Notes: generated by a model not told the origin, from the sequence alone. A stretch of 64,000 nucleotides of DNA from a bacterium D16-36 (GCA_003611745.1 RAYF01000026.1:16878-80877); one strand, 5' to 3'. Positions 1 to 9,684 are shown, counted from the first letter of the stretch. Program-made: numbers and translations.

Positions 1-2
1 TT

Positions 3-3000
3 TCTAAGGAAGGAAAAGTGACAAGGCCGGGAAACGGCGAGGCGGACGCAAAGGTAACGTTAATTGCCGAGATTGTATATGGGACAGAAAAATTAACAAA
101 GGAATTTGAGGTGATTGTTTCTGCTATGAGTGAGACGACAGGTATAGAATATTTTGACAGGACAGCGGTGGAAGTGACAGATGAATATTATGACAATGCA
201 CTGGAATTAGATGCTAAGAATCTGTTAGCACTGGATGCGGACAGACTGCTGGCGGGTTTCCGCGAGACGGCAGCGTATGCAGCTGGGATGGGCGATGCTG
301 ACAGGAAAACTTATATGAAGGATAAGACGCGCTATGGCGGTGGCTGGGAAAATGCGCTGATTGGCGGGCATACGCTGGGGCATTACCTTTCGGCCGTAGC
401 ACAGGGCGTGATCAATCCGGGCCTTAGCGAAGATATGCAGGGGAAATTAAAAGAGAGGCTGGATTACATGGTAGATGCACTGGCGGACTGCCAGAAAAAG
501 ACAGTTGGCAGCAAGGCATGTAAGGAGGGGTATCTCTTTGGGGCTAAGCTTGTCAGCACAACCGAACTGGAGGCGCAGTTTGATAATGTAGAGAAGAGTC
601 TGGCAAATATCTCAACACAGGCATGGGTGCCTTGGTATACCATGCATAAGATTTTAGCGGGGCTTGTCGATGCATATGAGGCAACGGGCAGCAAGACAGC
701 GCTTGCCACGGCAGAGAAGTTAGGTGACTGGGTAGCTGACAGGGCGAATAACTGGTCTGCTTCTACACAGGGCAAAGTGCTTGCCATTGAGTACGGCGGA
801 ATGAATGATGCGATGTATGAACTCTATAAGTGCAGCGGCAAGGAAGCGTACAAAACAGCAGCCCATATGTTTGACGAGATGAGTTTGTTTGAGGCAGTAT
901 TGTCAGGGCGTGACAATGTTTTAAATGCAAAGCATGCAAATACAACGATTCCAAAGTTCCTTGGTGCACTCTGCCGGTACGAGGTGGACCCTTCTGAAAC
1001 AGTATATCTTGAGTATGCGGAAGCATTCTGGGATATGGTGCTTAAGAGGCATACCTATGTGACAGGCGGCAACAGCGAGGATGAGCATTTTGGTGCGGAT
1101 AATATCCTGCATGGCGAGCGGACAAATGCAAATAACGAAACTTGCAATACATATAATATGCTGAAACTGAGCAGAAGGTTATTTATTATTACGGGTGATA
1201 AGAAATATGCAGATTATTATGAAAATACCCTGATCAATGCGATTATGTCATCACAGAACCATGAGACAGGGCTTACCATGTATTTCCAGCCGATGGCAAG
1301 CGGATACCACAAAGTATTTGGCACGCTGGATACAAACTTCTGGTGCTGTACAGGTTCTGGTATGGAGAATTTTACAAAGCTTCAGGACAGCATCTATTTT
1401 AAAAGTGGAAAAACAGTTATTGTGAATCAGTATCTTGCTTCGAAAGCGGCTGGGGACGGCTATGTTTTGGAGCAGGCAGGTGACTTAAGCGAGTCAGATA
1501 CAATGACATTTAAGCTGACTGGCGGCAAGACGGATATCAGCCTGAAACTGCGCATCCCGGATTGGGTTCCGGAAGGGAAGGCAGTTGTTAAATTTGGCGG
1601 GGAAGTATATGAATATACAGCAACAGACGGATTTATTGTAATCCCGGCGGATAAACTGTCAGGAAATGCAAGCTTTACAGTAACGCTCCCGATGGAAGTT
1701 GTGGCATATAACCTGCCGGATTCTGCAAATACCTATGCATTTAAGTATGGCCCGTTTGTACTCAGCGCTAAGCTTGGCACAGCGTCCCAGAGTGTCGGCT
1801 CCCACGGTGTGTCTGTAACTGTCCCTACCAGCAAAGCAGTTGCCAATGACAGCATTGGCATCCGGGCAGAAGCCAGCGTGGAAGAGTTTATGGCAAAGAT
1901 TAACCAGTATCTGGTAAAACAGGATGGTTCCATGGACTTTAAACTGAATGGGACGAACTTTGATTACACCTTTACAACACATTATAATCAGGATAAAGAA
2001 AACTATGGTATTTACTGGACATATTCTGTAAATGAGGATGAAAGGGGTTCAGGGACGGTTCTGGCGGAAAAGGCAGAAAAACGCATGCAGCGCATATTGA
2101 TTGACAAGATTGAACAGACTGGAAGGGGCCAGTATGAAGAGAGATTTATCCTTGCGGACGGTGAGACAAAGGATGGCCTGGTGGACAATAATTCTCTGGG
2201 TGAAGATGCACCGGATCTGACACGCCGCGCAAGCGCCGGAGGTTCTTTCGGATACAAGATGGAAGTGGCTGAGGGAGAAGACAATTATGTTCTGGTTACT
2301 TACAGAAAGTCAGAAGATGGCAAGCCGATGAAGATTTCTGTAGGCGATACTGTTCTCTTTGACGGGAAGCTTGACAGCAAGGCAGCAGATATAACAAATG
2401 TAAACCTGTCTGCAGCAGATATAAATGACTATTATCAGGTAATGTATAAGATTCCTTCGGATGTAGTAAGTAATAATGTCGCGTCTCTGGAGGTATTGGA
2501 GAATAATGCGAAGGTGGAAAAAAGAGTAATTACCGTAACATTGGCAGGGACACAGGCAGAAGAGTCTGCAAGGGTGTGCAAATCGGTTTCTATGTTAAAA
2601 GGCATGGGGACAGAAAATGACTTAACAGGCGTAATTTACAAGGGGCAGAAATTAGAGGCAAAAGACAATGCCTATCATATTGCCATTTCTTACAGCGAAG
2701 TTCCGGAAGTGACATTCCAGATGGCGGATGAACGCGGGTATATTGAGGTAGATGGCAATGCGGTTGACGAAACAAAACCGAAAAAACTTAAGAAGGCCTC
2801 AGCAACAGGTGCGGTGACATCTTATACGGTAAAAGTATATGCAGAAGATTTTAAGACGGCCAAGACATATACTATCAATGTAGAAAAGGACTATTCTGGC
2901 ATTTCTTTGCAGGATAATCTGGTGAAAGCATTTAATTTTGAGGATAACATGAATGGTGCTGTTGCGGTAGCAAAATCATCTACGCCAGTAGAACAAAGCG

Positions 3001-4100
3001 GTATTTCTTATCAGTATCAGGAAGGTGTAGTGGGCAGGGCGGTTGCCTTGAATGGAAATTATGGCTTGAAGCTTATGGATAATGCAAATGCATTAGGTGA
3101 GAGCTATACAATCAGCTTCTGGATGAATGCAAAAAATGTCGGTTCTGGTGTTGATCCGACAATCACCGCAGGGCTATTCTCCCCAGAATACTGGCTGAAC
3201 CTGACATTGGACGGAAAAATCTGGTCAAGGAACGGCGATTATATTGAGACGCCAGCATCCAGTGCATATGTAGCAGGCCAGTGGCAGCAGGTAACGCTGG
3301 CGGTAGATGGAAACAGTGAAGGCACAGTAGCTGGAACGGTTGTCGGTAAACTTTATGTAAATGGTGAGGTTGTCAGTCAGGGAAATATAGCAAAAGGAAT
3401 TATGACGCAGAGCGGTGCGAAACTGTACTTTGGCGTTAATGCGTGGGACGCATATTTCTCCGGCGCTTTGGATGATGTAATGGTATTTAATAAGGCTTTG
3501 AGCGAGGAGGAAATCGCAGGGATAGCAAGCAAGGCAATCACAAGCGGAAATCTTTCTGGCGGAAGCAGCAGTAACAGCCAGAAACCTGCTGCAAAGAGCG
3601 TAACAGTGAGGGCAGCAGGATATACCTTAGATAAAAATACTATCACTCTGGTAAAAGGTAAAAAGGTAAAACTGGCAGCAAGCGTCGTTCCGTCAAAAGC
3701 AAGCCAGAAAGTAACTTATGCATCTAATAAGAAAAAGGTGGCAACTGTTTCTTCTACAGGTGTAGTAACCGCGAAAGGGACCGGAAGTGCAAAGATTCAG
3801 GTCAAGGCTGCAAATGGCAAGAAGAACGTAGTTACTGTAAAGGTAGTGAGAAAGGAAAAGGTCAATAAAGTCTTAAAGGTGAGGAAGGCTAAGATTTCTA
3901 TGATAAAAGGGAAGAAAGCTAAGATTGCCATTAAGAGGCTGACAAGAGGGACTACCAGTAAACTTGCATACAAGTCTTCGGCGCGCAGTGTAGCAGCAGT
4001 TGATGCATATGGCGTAATAGCAGCCAAGAAGAAAGGAAACGCTGTGATTACTGTCAAGTGCGGAAAGAAGAATGCTAAAATAAAAGTCACAGTAAAATAA
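3..4100 (+). CDS. Secreted beta-L-arabinofuranosidase (GH127/GH146, DUF1680) with LamG and Big_2 domains, 5'-truncated by window edge
   Basis: The reading frame is open to the left edge, so the true start and signal peptide lie outside the window; the GTG at 18 is only the first possible start codon inside it. The first residues (EGKVTRPGNGEADAKVTL) are the end of a bacterial Ig-like domain. Counting from that GTG, a DUF1680 catalytic domain spans about residues 45-600. It has the family's metal/thiol site: E374 and C376 in NETCN, then C443-C444 in FWCCTG. These correspond to the Glu-Cys and Cys-Cys zinc ligands and nucleophile of HypBA1-type enzymes. The CCTGSGMEN form resembles the GH146 branch. 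A LamG-like domain follows (about 975-1190), then two lysine-rich Big_2 domains to the end, probably for wall association. It would remove beta-L-arabinofuranose from plant glycans outside the cell. Choice between GH127 and GH146 is uncertain. Confidence 0.85.
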   Translation, partial: SKEGKVTRPGNGEADAKVTLIAEIVYGTEKLTKEFEVIVSAMSETTGIEYFDRTAVEVTDEYYDNALELDAKNLLALDADRLLAGFRETAAYAAGMGDADRKTYMKDKTRYGGGWENALIGGHTLGHYLSAVAQGVINPGLSEDMQGKLKERLDYMVDALADCQKKTVGSKACKEGYLFGAKLVSTTELEAQFDNVEKSLANISTQAWVPWYTMHKILAGLVDAYEATGSKTALATAEKLGDWVADRANNWSASTQGKVLAIEYGGMNDAMYELYKCSGKEAYKTAAHMFDEMSLFEAVLSGRDNVLNAKHANTTIPKFLGALCRYEVDPSETVYLEYAEAFWDMVLKRHTYVTGGNSEDEHFGADNILHGERTNANNETCNTYNMLKLSRRLFIITGDKKYADYYENTLINAIMSSQNHETGLTMYFQPMASGYHKVFGTLDTNFWCCTGSGMENFTKLQDSIYFKSGKTVIVNQYLASKAAGDGYVLEQAGDLSESDTMTFKLTGGKTDISLKLRIPDWVPEGKAVVKFGGEVYEYTATDGFIVIPADKLSGNASFTVTLPMEVVAYNLPDSANTYAFKYGPFVLSAKLGTASQSVGSHGVSVTVPTSKAVANDSIGIRAEASVEEFMAKINQYLVKQDGSMDFKLNGTNFDYTFTTHYNQDKENYGIYWTYSVNEDERGSGTVLAEKAEKRMQRILIDKIEQTGRGQYEERFILADGETKDGLVDNNSLGEDAPDLTRRASAGGSFGYKMEVAEGEDNYVLVTYRKSEDGKPMKISVGDTVLFDGKLDSKAADITNVNLSAADINDYYQVMYKIPSDVVSNNVASLEVLENNAKVEKRVITVTLAGTQAEESARVCKSVSMLKGMGTENDLTGVIYKGQKLEAKDNAYHIAISYSEVPEVTFQMADERGYIEVDGNAVDETKPKKLKKASATGAVTSYTVKVYAEDFKTAKTYTINVEKDYSGISLQDNLVKAFNFEDNMNGAVAVAKSSTPVEQSGISYQYQEGVVGRAVALNGNYGLKLMDNANALGESYTISFWMNAKNVGSGVDPTITAGLFSPEYWLNLTLDGKIWSRNGDYIETPASSAYVAGQWQQVTLAVDGNSEGTVAGTVVGKLYVNGEVVSQGNIAKGIMTQSGAKLYFGVNAWDAYFSGALDDVMVFNKALSEEEIAGIASKAITSGNLSGGSSSNSQKPAAKSVTVRAAGYTLDKNTITLVKGKKVKLAASVVPSKASQKVTYASNKKKVATVSSTGVVTAKGTGSAKIQVKAANGKKNVVTVKVVRKEKVNKVLKVRKAKISMIKGKKAKIAIKRLTRGTTSKLAYKSSARSVAAVDAYGVIAAKKKGNAVITVKCGKKNAKIKVTVK

Positions 4101-4117
4101 ATAGTATTGCTTGGTGG

Positions 4118-4145
4118 GGGTGCCGTCTGAGGACGGCGCCCTTGT
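4118..4145 (+). terminator. Terminator hairpin after the GH127/GH146 gene
   Basis: Arms at 4118-4127 (GGGTGCCGTC) and 4132-4141 (GACGGCGCCC) form a 10-bp stem with one G-U pair and a TGAG loop. The T-run is short (CTTGT), so termination may be partial. A promoter begins four bases later. Confidence 0.6.
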
Positions 4146-4148
4146 CGG

Positions 4149-4177
4149 TTGACACGGTTTCCTGCTTTTGTTATAGT
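4149..4177 (+). promoter_or_regulatory. Sigma-A promoter for the GH43 lipoprotein gene
   Basis: TTGACA at 4149-4154, 17-bp spacer, TATAGT at 4172-4177. This is a near-consensus vegetative promoter. Predicted transcription start is about 4184, leaving a leader of roughly 30 nt before the ATG at 4214. Confidence 0.7.
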
Positions 4178-4213
4178 GGAAATATAAGCATTTACAGGAG
4201 GAAGGAGAAGTGT

Positions 4214-5797
4214 ATGAAAAAGAGGAGCACAATAATAGCGGGGGTTGTTGCGGTGGCTGTGATGGCAGGGTTTACCGGTTGTTCAGGAGGTGATGCGGAC
4301 AAAAAGGATTCCAAAAAGGAACAGAAGGTTGAGGAGAAAGTCGACAGCGATTTTGAGGTGAGTTATGATGGGATTAAAACGGCTTCACTTAATGTCGGCC
4401 TTAGTGTCCATGATCCGTCCATTTTTGAATCAGATGGAACGTATTATATTTATGGTTCCCATATGGCAACCGCCAAATCTACAGATTTGCGTAACTGGAC
4501 GATGGTGGCTGACGGGTACGGAAAGAATTCCGTGTATGGCGACCTGATGTTCCGTGATGACCCATTTGAGTATACCGGCAACTTGAACAGTGTGATTCCA
4601 ACGGATGACGGCAATTGCCATGTGTGGGCGCCGGACGTGATTTATAACAAGGCACAGAAGCTTTATTATATGTATTATTGTACTTCATCAACCTGGAATG
4701 CCTCAAATCTATGTTACGCGACATCCAAGTCGCCGGAAGGCCCGTTTGACTGGAAAGGTGCATTAATTTATTCTGGGTTTAACAGCAAGACGATTAAGAA
4801 GACAGATGTATTAGATTATGTCGGGGAGGATTACGCAAAAGAACATTATATTAAAGAAATAGGGGATGAATACAATTATGAAGAGTGCCCGAATGCAATC
4901 GACCCGACGGTATTCTACGATGAGAATGACAGGCTCTGGATGGTATATGGTTCCTGGTCTGGCGGTATCTTTCTGTTAGAGCTGGATGAAAAGACAGGGA
5001 AAGTCATCCATCCAGAGGCGGATTCGGAAAAGGACATTGATGCATATTTTGGCAAGAGGCTGATTGGCGGCGGGCATACTTCGATGGAAGCGCCGTATAT
5101 TTTATATGATGAGAAAAGTGGATATTATTATCTGTACATTTCTTACGGCACCCTGACCAGGGAGGGCGGTTATCAGATCCGCGTATTCCGCTCTAAGACT
5201 CCGGACGGGGATTATGTTGATATGAATGGGCAGGCGCCGGGGATTGGCAAGGGCAACCCTGCATACTTCGGACTGAAACTGTCAGGCAATTATATGCTGC
5301 CAAGCCTTGAGATGGCATATATGGCGACAGGGCACAATTCCGCATTTATTGATAAAGACGGAAAACGCTATATCGTCAACCATACCCGTTTTGACAATGA
5401 CAGCGAGTACCATGAGCCGAGGGTACATCAGTATTTTCTAAATGAAGAGGGATGGCCGTGTATGCTTCCGTATGCGACTGGCGGAGAAACGATATCGGAG
5501 AGCGGATACGGGATGGATAAGGTGGCTGGTGAATACTATGTTATCAATCAGGGTATGAAAGTTGATAAAGAGATTGCAGAACCGTTCAAGCTGATGCTGA
5601 CCGAAAAGGGGAATGTGTTTGGCAAGGGTATTACCGGTACATGGGAAATGAAAAAGGACAGCTGTTATGTACACATTACTTACAAGGAAAAAGAATATAG
5701 CGGTGTGTTCTGTGAGATGAAAGATGAGGCTGATACGCCGGTTATGACTTTCACAGCAGTAGGTTCAAATGAGAGTATATGGGGAGTGAAATATTGA
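4214..5797 (+). CDS. GH43 arabinanase-type lipoprotein
   Basis: I chose ATG 4214 because it begins a lipoprotein-like signal sequence (MKKRSTIIAG..., Cys23 in FTGC, a slightly atypical lipobox) and sits just after GGAGGAAGGAGA; an upstream in-frame start lacks these features. The five-bladed propeller of GH43 shows the usual acidic triad in context: D in VHDPSIF, D in NAIDPTVFYDE, and E in MEAPYILYDE. The C-terminal ~120 residues resemble the extracellular endo-arabinanase C-terminal domain and end with TFTAVGSNESIWGVKY, a tail shared with the larger GH43 at 21748-24798. Length is 527 aa. Likely role: membrane-tethered cleavage of alpha-1,5-arabinan or release of arabino-oligosaccharides for the transporters encoded downstream. 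It has its own strong promoter. Confidence 0.85.
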   Translation: MKKRSTIIAGVVAVAVMAGFTGCSGGDADKKDSKKEQKVEEKVDSDFEVSYDGIKTASLNVGLSVHDPSIFESDGTYYIYGSHMATAKSTDLRNWTMVADGYGKNSVYGDLMFRDDPFEYTGNLNSVIPTDDGNCHVWAPDVIYNKAQKLYYMYYCTSSTWNASNLCYATSKSPEGPFDWKGALIYSGFNSKTIKKTDVLDYVGEDYAKEHYIKEIGDEYNYEECPNAIDPTVFYDENDRLWMVYGSWSGGIFLLELDEKTGKVIHPEADSEKDIDAYFGKRLIGGGHTSMEAPYILYDEKSGYYYLYISYGTLTREGGYQIRVFRSKTPDGDYVDMNGQAPGIGKGNPAYFGLKLSGNYMLPSLEMAYMATGHNSAFIDKDGKRYIVNHTRFDNDSEYHEPRVHQYFLNEEGWPCMLPYATGGETISESGYGMDKVAGEYYVINQGMKVDKEIAEPFKLMLTEKGNVFGKGITGTWEMKKDSCYVHITYKEKEYSGVFCEMKDEADTPVMTFTAVGSNESIWGVKY

Positions 5798-6054
5798 TTA
5801 AGAGAAAAAAAGTAAGGGAAAAGCCGGCTAATAAAAAGGAACTTGTGGCAGATATTGCCAAAGAGACACTTGCATGGGTGCTTGTGACAGCTCTGGCATT
5901 TGTGTACTGGGTGGTAATGCTTCTGATTCTGTCGCTTATACTGCTTAATGTGTGGCGTGTAAGGTTCGAACAGATTCTGGATTATTCGGTTATTTTGACT
6001 GTTATTACTTCTGCGGCCTATCTGGGGCGGATGCTGTACCGCAGATTTCATTAG
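5794..6054 (+). CDS. Small two-helix membrane protein, function unknown
   Basis: About 86 aa, starting at a TTG that overlaps the stop of the GH43 gene (TTGA) with GGGGAG 8 nt upstream, which suggests translational coupling; an ATG at 5779 is an alternative start. The sequence has a basic N-terminus (IKRKKVREKPANKKE) and two hydrophobic segments (about residues 29-53 and 60-76) and ends in a basic tail (RMLYRRFH). I do not recognise the family. Its coupling to a surface GH43 could mean a role in membrane anchoring or biogenesis, but that is inference. A terminator follows directly. Confidence 0.6.
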   Translation: MIKRKKVREKPANKKELVADIAKETLAWVLVTALAFVYWVVMLLILSLILLNVWRVRFEQILDYSVILTVITSAAYLGRMLYRRFH

Positions 6055-6071
6055 GAATTATGTTTTTTGCT

Positions 6072-6100
6072 GGACACCGGCTTTGCCGGTGTCCTTTTAC
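6072..6100 (+). terminator. Rho-independent terminator
   Basis: GGACACCGGC (6072-6081), TTT loop, GCCGGTGTCC (6085-6094), then TTTT. A perfect 10-bp stem ending the GH43/small membrane protein unit. Confidence 0.85.
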
Positions 6101-6102
6101 TC

Positions 6103-6193
6103 TATAGGAAACTGCTCGCTGTGTGGTGGTCGCCAGCAAGAATTTTCGCAGAAAATTCTTGCTGGGGCACAAGCGAAGTCTGTGCCCTTTTTT
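6103..6193 (+). repeat. Intergenic repeat element, copy 1 (complete)
   Basis: Box A, ATAGGAAACTGCTCGCTGTG plus TGGTGG, at 6103-6129. A variable 13-bp hairpin follows (6135-6147 with 6151-6163, loop GCA). Box B is a terminator-like GGGCACA (6165-6171)...TGTGCCC (6181-6187) plus T6. It lies immediately downstream of a separate terminator. The same A-hairpin-B order recurs at 29641 and 33111. Confidence 0.75.
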
Positions 6194-6629
6194 ATTGGCA
6201 GAATGATTAGATTTTGGAGGGCATTTTGTACTACATGCCATAAGAATTTGAGGTAAATAATAAAAAAATGTACATTTTTTACGAAAAAAACTGGAAAAAA
6301 GAGACGTTTTATTGTAAAATATAACTATATAGTTGCGTGGTTGTATTGACTTTTTAGTACAATCATAGTATTATAAAATAAGCTAAATTATTTTATAAAA
6401 GCGTATGGAAAAGTGAATGTCCTGTTATTTGGTAAGGGCATTACTTTTGTATGCAGTTGTCGGAAACAGGGAAGTGTTTTGTTTGTGTTATGCTGCGTAC
6501 AGGGAGGGAGTGATAATCCCGTGCTGTTTTGGCGGGATGTCAATCAGCAGTGGGGCAGGCCGTAACTGGCTGGCCCGCGTATAGCCGTGGTTTGCCCGCT
6601 GCGCTAGAATAATATGTAAGGAGGATGCT
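6194..6629 (+). promoter_or_regulatory. Gene-free region: AT-rich promoter followed by a structured leader of about 250 nt
   Basis: No convincing gene lies between 6055 and 6629. A promoter TTGACT (6346-6351), 17-bp spacer, TATTAT (6369-6374) precedes a long leader of higher GC content. Possible stems are 6416-6422 with 6436-6442 (AATGTCC/GGGCATT), alternatively 6421-6426 with 6465-6470 (CCTGTT/AACAGG), then 6516-6521 with 6533-6538 (ATCCCG/CGGGAT) and 6553-6561 with 6568-6576 (GGGCAGGCC/GGCTGGCCC, one mismatch). The first two are mutually exclusive. It matches no riboswitch class I know. AAGGAGG sits just before the ATG at 6630. Confidence 0.55.
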
Positions 6630-9600
6630 ATGCGGTGTAGAAAAAATGGAGGCAAGATTAAAAAAACAGCTATACTGGGAATGACTGCGGCTCTTGTGGT
6701 GGGCAGTGTGGGACTAAAAGCTGCTGCTACCGGGACGCAGGAGGATGCAGGGAGCAGCAGTGCGGGAACAGAAACCACTGCTACCTACGACACAGAGGAG
6801 TATTCCAGTGAGCGCATCGGGACGAACTACAATGTGATCAGCAGCAAGTATACGTTGTCGGATTACGCTGGGGAAGCGGTTCGCTTTGCCATAAGCGATG
6901 TAGTATCAGAAGATGGAAAAAAAGCACTGACACAGGAAACAAGGGAGTACCAGAATGGTTCAGAGGTATTGAAGCTGTCCAACGGGGACAAAGCCCAGTT
7001 GAAAGTGAATGTTCCTAGTGACGGCCTTTATTATCTGAATTTTGATTATCTCTCATATGATGAGTCCATCCTGCCGGTTTCCCTGACGCTGAAGGTAGAT
7101 GGTGCATATCCATTCTATGAGTGTAGGAATATGGAATTCGAGACGACATGGAAGCTTGACGAGGAGCCGTCTTATGACCGTTATGATAATCAGGTGGTTA
7201 CTGTACCGAAAAAGGTAATCCAGTGGGAAAAGAAATACCTGATGGATTCCAGTTACCGCCATTCAGATCCTTTAAAGTTGGAGCTGAAGCAGGGCGAGCA
7301 TGTATTTGAACTGGATATCGAGGAGGGGAATTTCCTTTTAGGGGATATCACTCTGGAGGCTCCAGCTAAGGTGGCGGAGTATACCGGTTCAGAGAAGGCA
7401 GAAGGCAGTGAATTGATTGAGATTCAGGGTGAAGCGTATGATACGACAAATAGTTCTTCCATCCATGCGGTGGCAGAATACGATACTAGCCTTGACCCAT
7501 ATGAAGTAAAAGACACAGTATTGAATACTTTAGACTCAGATTCCTTTAACACAGCGGGCCAGAAGGTTTCTTATAAGTTTAAGGTGGAAAAGGCGGGAAA
7601 TTACAATATAGCGATGAATTACCGCCAGTCTGAAAAAACTGATTTTCCAGTATTTACAGATATTGCAATAGACGGGAAGATTCCAAACGAGGCATTCCGC
7701 TCTTATGCGATGGCATATTCGACAAAGTACAGGACGAGTACATTGGAGGATGCAAAGGGTGAAAAGTTAAGTGTTTATCTGGAAGCGGGCGAGCATACGA
7801 TTTCTTATATGTTAAGCATGGATCCTATCTGCTACATTATGGAAAAGCTGGATGTGGTTATGTCTGATGTCAATGACTTATCTCTGGAAATCACGAAGGT
7901 AGCAGGAAACAACGCAGACAAATACCGTGACTTGAAACTTTCCAGATACATTCCGGATCTGGAAGATAAGCTGTTTGCTTATGCGGATGATCTTACAAAT
8001 CTGGAGAAGAGTGCAGTAAAGTGGAGCGAGAGTGATTCCAATGTAGCGGTAATGTCTTCTGTGCTGATTGCGGCAGAGCAGCTTAGGAGCCTGGGTAACA
8101 ATCCGGATGAGATCCCTTACCGTATCGCTGAGCTTTCAACTAGCGTAAATTCAGTAAACCATCATCTGGCAACAGCGATTGATAACTTGATTGAGAATGG
8201 TCTGGCAGTTGACAGAATCTGGATATATCAGGAGGGGGCTGAGCTTCCGGAAAAGCCTGGTATGTTTAAGTCAGCATGGATGAGTATCCAGAGGTTTGCG
8301 GCATCCTTTACGGATCAGGCATATTCTGCAAACAATACAGATGACAACCATCTTCAGGTATGGGTAAACCGTTCCAGCCAGTATGTGCAGATTATGCAGA
8401 AGATGATCGATGAATATTTCACTCCGAAGACAGGCGTTGAAGTGGACATCAGTATCATGCCTGACCAGAACAAACTGGTTCTTGCAAATTCGTCTGGCAA
8501 TGCACCGGATGTGGCGACAGGAATCAACTACACGATCCCGTATGAGATTGGTATCAGAGGGGCCTTGGTTGATATGGCCAAGTTTGAAGATTTCAAAGAG
8601 GCGGCATCTAATTTTGAGCCGGGCTTCTTTATGACAGGAAGTGTCGGCGATGGCATTTACTCCATGCCGGAGACCATGAACTTCTGGGTACTGTTCTATC
8701 GAACGGATGTTCTGGAAAAACTGGGCGTGGAAGTACCTCAGACAATGGATGATGTAATCGCAATGCTTCCAACGCTGCAGATGAAGGGGCTGAACTTCTA
8801 TTATCCGACAGCGGGTATGCTGCTTATGAGAAACTTCCATGGCACAACACCTTTGATTGTGCAGAACGGCGGTTCCCTCTATAACCCTACAGCGGCAGAA
8901 GGGACTGCGCTTGGAAATGAGGAGACAGTAAATGGATTTACAACATTGACAGATTTGTTTACCATTTATAACCTTCCGGTCAATGTAGATAACTTCTACC
9001 AGCATTTTAGAAATGGTGACATGCCGATCGGAATCGCTGATTATGCTACATATAATATGCTTACAAATGCTGCGCCTGAGCTTGCGGGTTCATGGGAGGT
9101 TGCGCTGATTCCGGGAACGGTCCAGTCTGACGGAAGTGTTGACCGTTCTGTCTGTGGCTGCGCAGAGAGCAGCGTCATATTCAAGAGTGATTCTGACAGG
9201 GAGCAGAAAGCTTGGGAATTTGTAAAATGGTGGTCTTCTTCAGAAGTGCAGGCAGAGTTTGGCCAGACTATCCAGATTACTTACGGAAGCGAGTATATCT
9301 GGCCGACAGCTAATATGGCAGCGATGGCTCAGCTTCCTCTGGAGGCACAGGTAAAACAGGTAATCCAAGAGACAGCAAAGAATGTAGTCGACGTGGCTAG
9401 GGTACCTGGGACCTATCTGTTAGAGCGTGAAATCAGCAATACCTTTAATGATATTGTAGTTAATGGCCAGAATGAGCGGACGAGGATTGATAAAGCAGTT
9501 AAGAGCGTAAATCATGAGTTTGACCGGAAGCTGGAGGAGTTTGGCTACAACAATAGCGATGGTTCAGTGAAGAGGGATTATAATATTCCTACGATAGAGT

Positions 9601-9635
9601 CGGTAACCGAGCTGCTTAAGGGTGCTAAACAATAA
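6630..9635 (+). CDS. Very large extracellular solute-binding protein with N-terminal beta-sandwich modules
   Basis: 1001 aa, about twice the usual 400-550 aa of a sugar-binding ABC component. The N-terminus has a basic stretch and a hydrophobic segment (about 12-32) but no lipobox cysteine, so anchoring may be by an uncleaved helix. Residues ~50-430 hold two beta-sandwich-like segments resembling CBM6/35-type modules (for example IEIQGEAYDT...; KVEKAGNYNIAMNY). Residues ~430-560 are helical, and ~570-960 form a family 1 solute-binding domain (VWVNRSSQYVQIMQKMIDEY, NAPDVATGINYTIPYE, IPGTVQSDGSV). It is the first gene of a run with two permeases, an NHL/YIP1 protein and a DUF5696 protein. The likely ligand is an arabinan-derived oligosaccharide, judged only from the neighbours. 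Confidence 0.8.
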   Translation: MRCRKNGGKIKKTAILGMTAALVVGSVGLKAAATGTQEDAGSSSAGTETTATYDTEEYSSERIGTNYNVISSKYTLSDYAGEAVRFAISDVVSEDGKKALTQETREYQNGSEVLKLSNGDKAQLKVNVPSDGLYYLNFDYLSYDESILPVSLTLKVDGAYPFYECRNMEFETTWKLDEEPSYDRYDNQVVTVPKKVIQWEKKYLMDSSYRHSDPLKLELKQGEHVFELDIEEGNFLLGDITLEAPAKVAEYTGSEKAEGSELIEIQGEAYDTTNSSSIHAVAEYDTSLDPYEVKDTVLNTLDSDSFNTAGQKVSYKFKVEKAGNYNIAMNYRQSEKTDFPVFTDIAIDGKIPNEAFRSYAMAYSTKYRTSTLEDAKGEKLSVYLEAGEHTISYMLSMDPICYIMEKLDVVMSDVNDLSLEITKVAGNNADKYRDLKLSRYIPDLEDKLFAYADDLTNLEKSAVKWSESDSNVAVMSSVLIAAEQLRSLGNNPDEIPYRIAELSTSVNSVNHHLATAIDNLIENGLAVDRIWIYQEGAELPEKPGMFKSAWMSIQRFAASFTDQAYSANNTDDNHLQVWVNRSSQYVQIMQKMIDEYFTPKTGVEVDISIMPDQNKLVLANSSGNAPDVATGINYTIPYEIGIRGALVDMAKFEDFKEAASNFEPGFFMTGSVGDGIYSMPETMNFWVLFYRTDVLEKLGVEVPQTMDDVIAMLPTLQMKGLNFYYPTAGMLLMRNFHGTTPLIVQNGGSLYNPTAAEGTALGNEETVNGFTTLTDLFTIYNLPVNVDNFYQHFRNGDMPIGIADYATYNMLTNAAPELAGSWEVALIPGTVQSDGSVDRSVCGCAESSVIFKSDSDREQKAWEFVKWWSSSEVQAEFGQTIQITYGSEYIWPTANMAAMAQLPLEAQVKQVIQETAKNVVDVARVPGTYLLEREISNTFNDIVVNGQNERTRIDKAVKSVNHEFDRKLEEFGYNNSDGSVKRDYNIPTIESVTELLKGAKQ

Positions 9636-9684
9636 GTAGCGTTTGATAACGCCGATTCAGCTAAAACGGAGGGATGAAAAAAAT

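Noticed and set aside
8271..9005. Open frame of about 244 codons opposite the large solute-binding protein gene
   Set aside because: Composition (Cys, His, Arg excess) and lack of a ribosome site mark it as a shadow frame.
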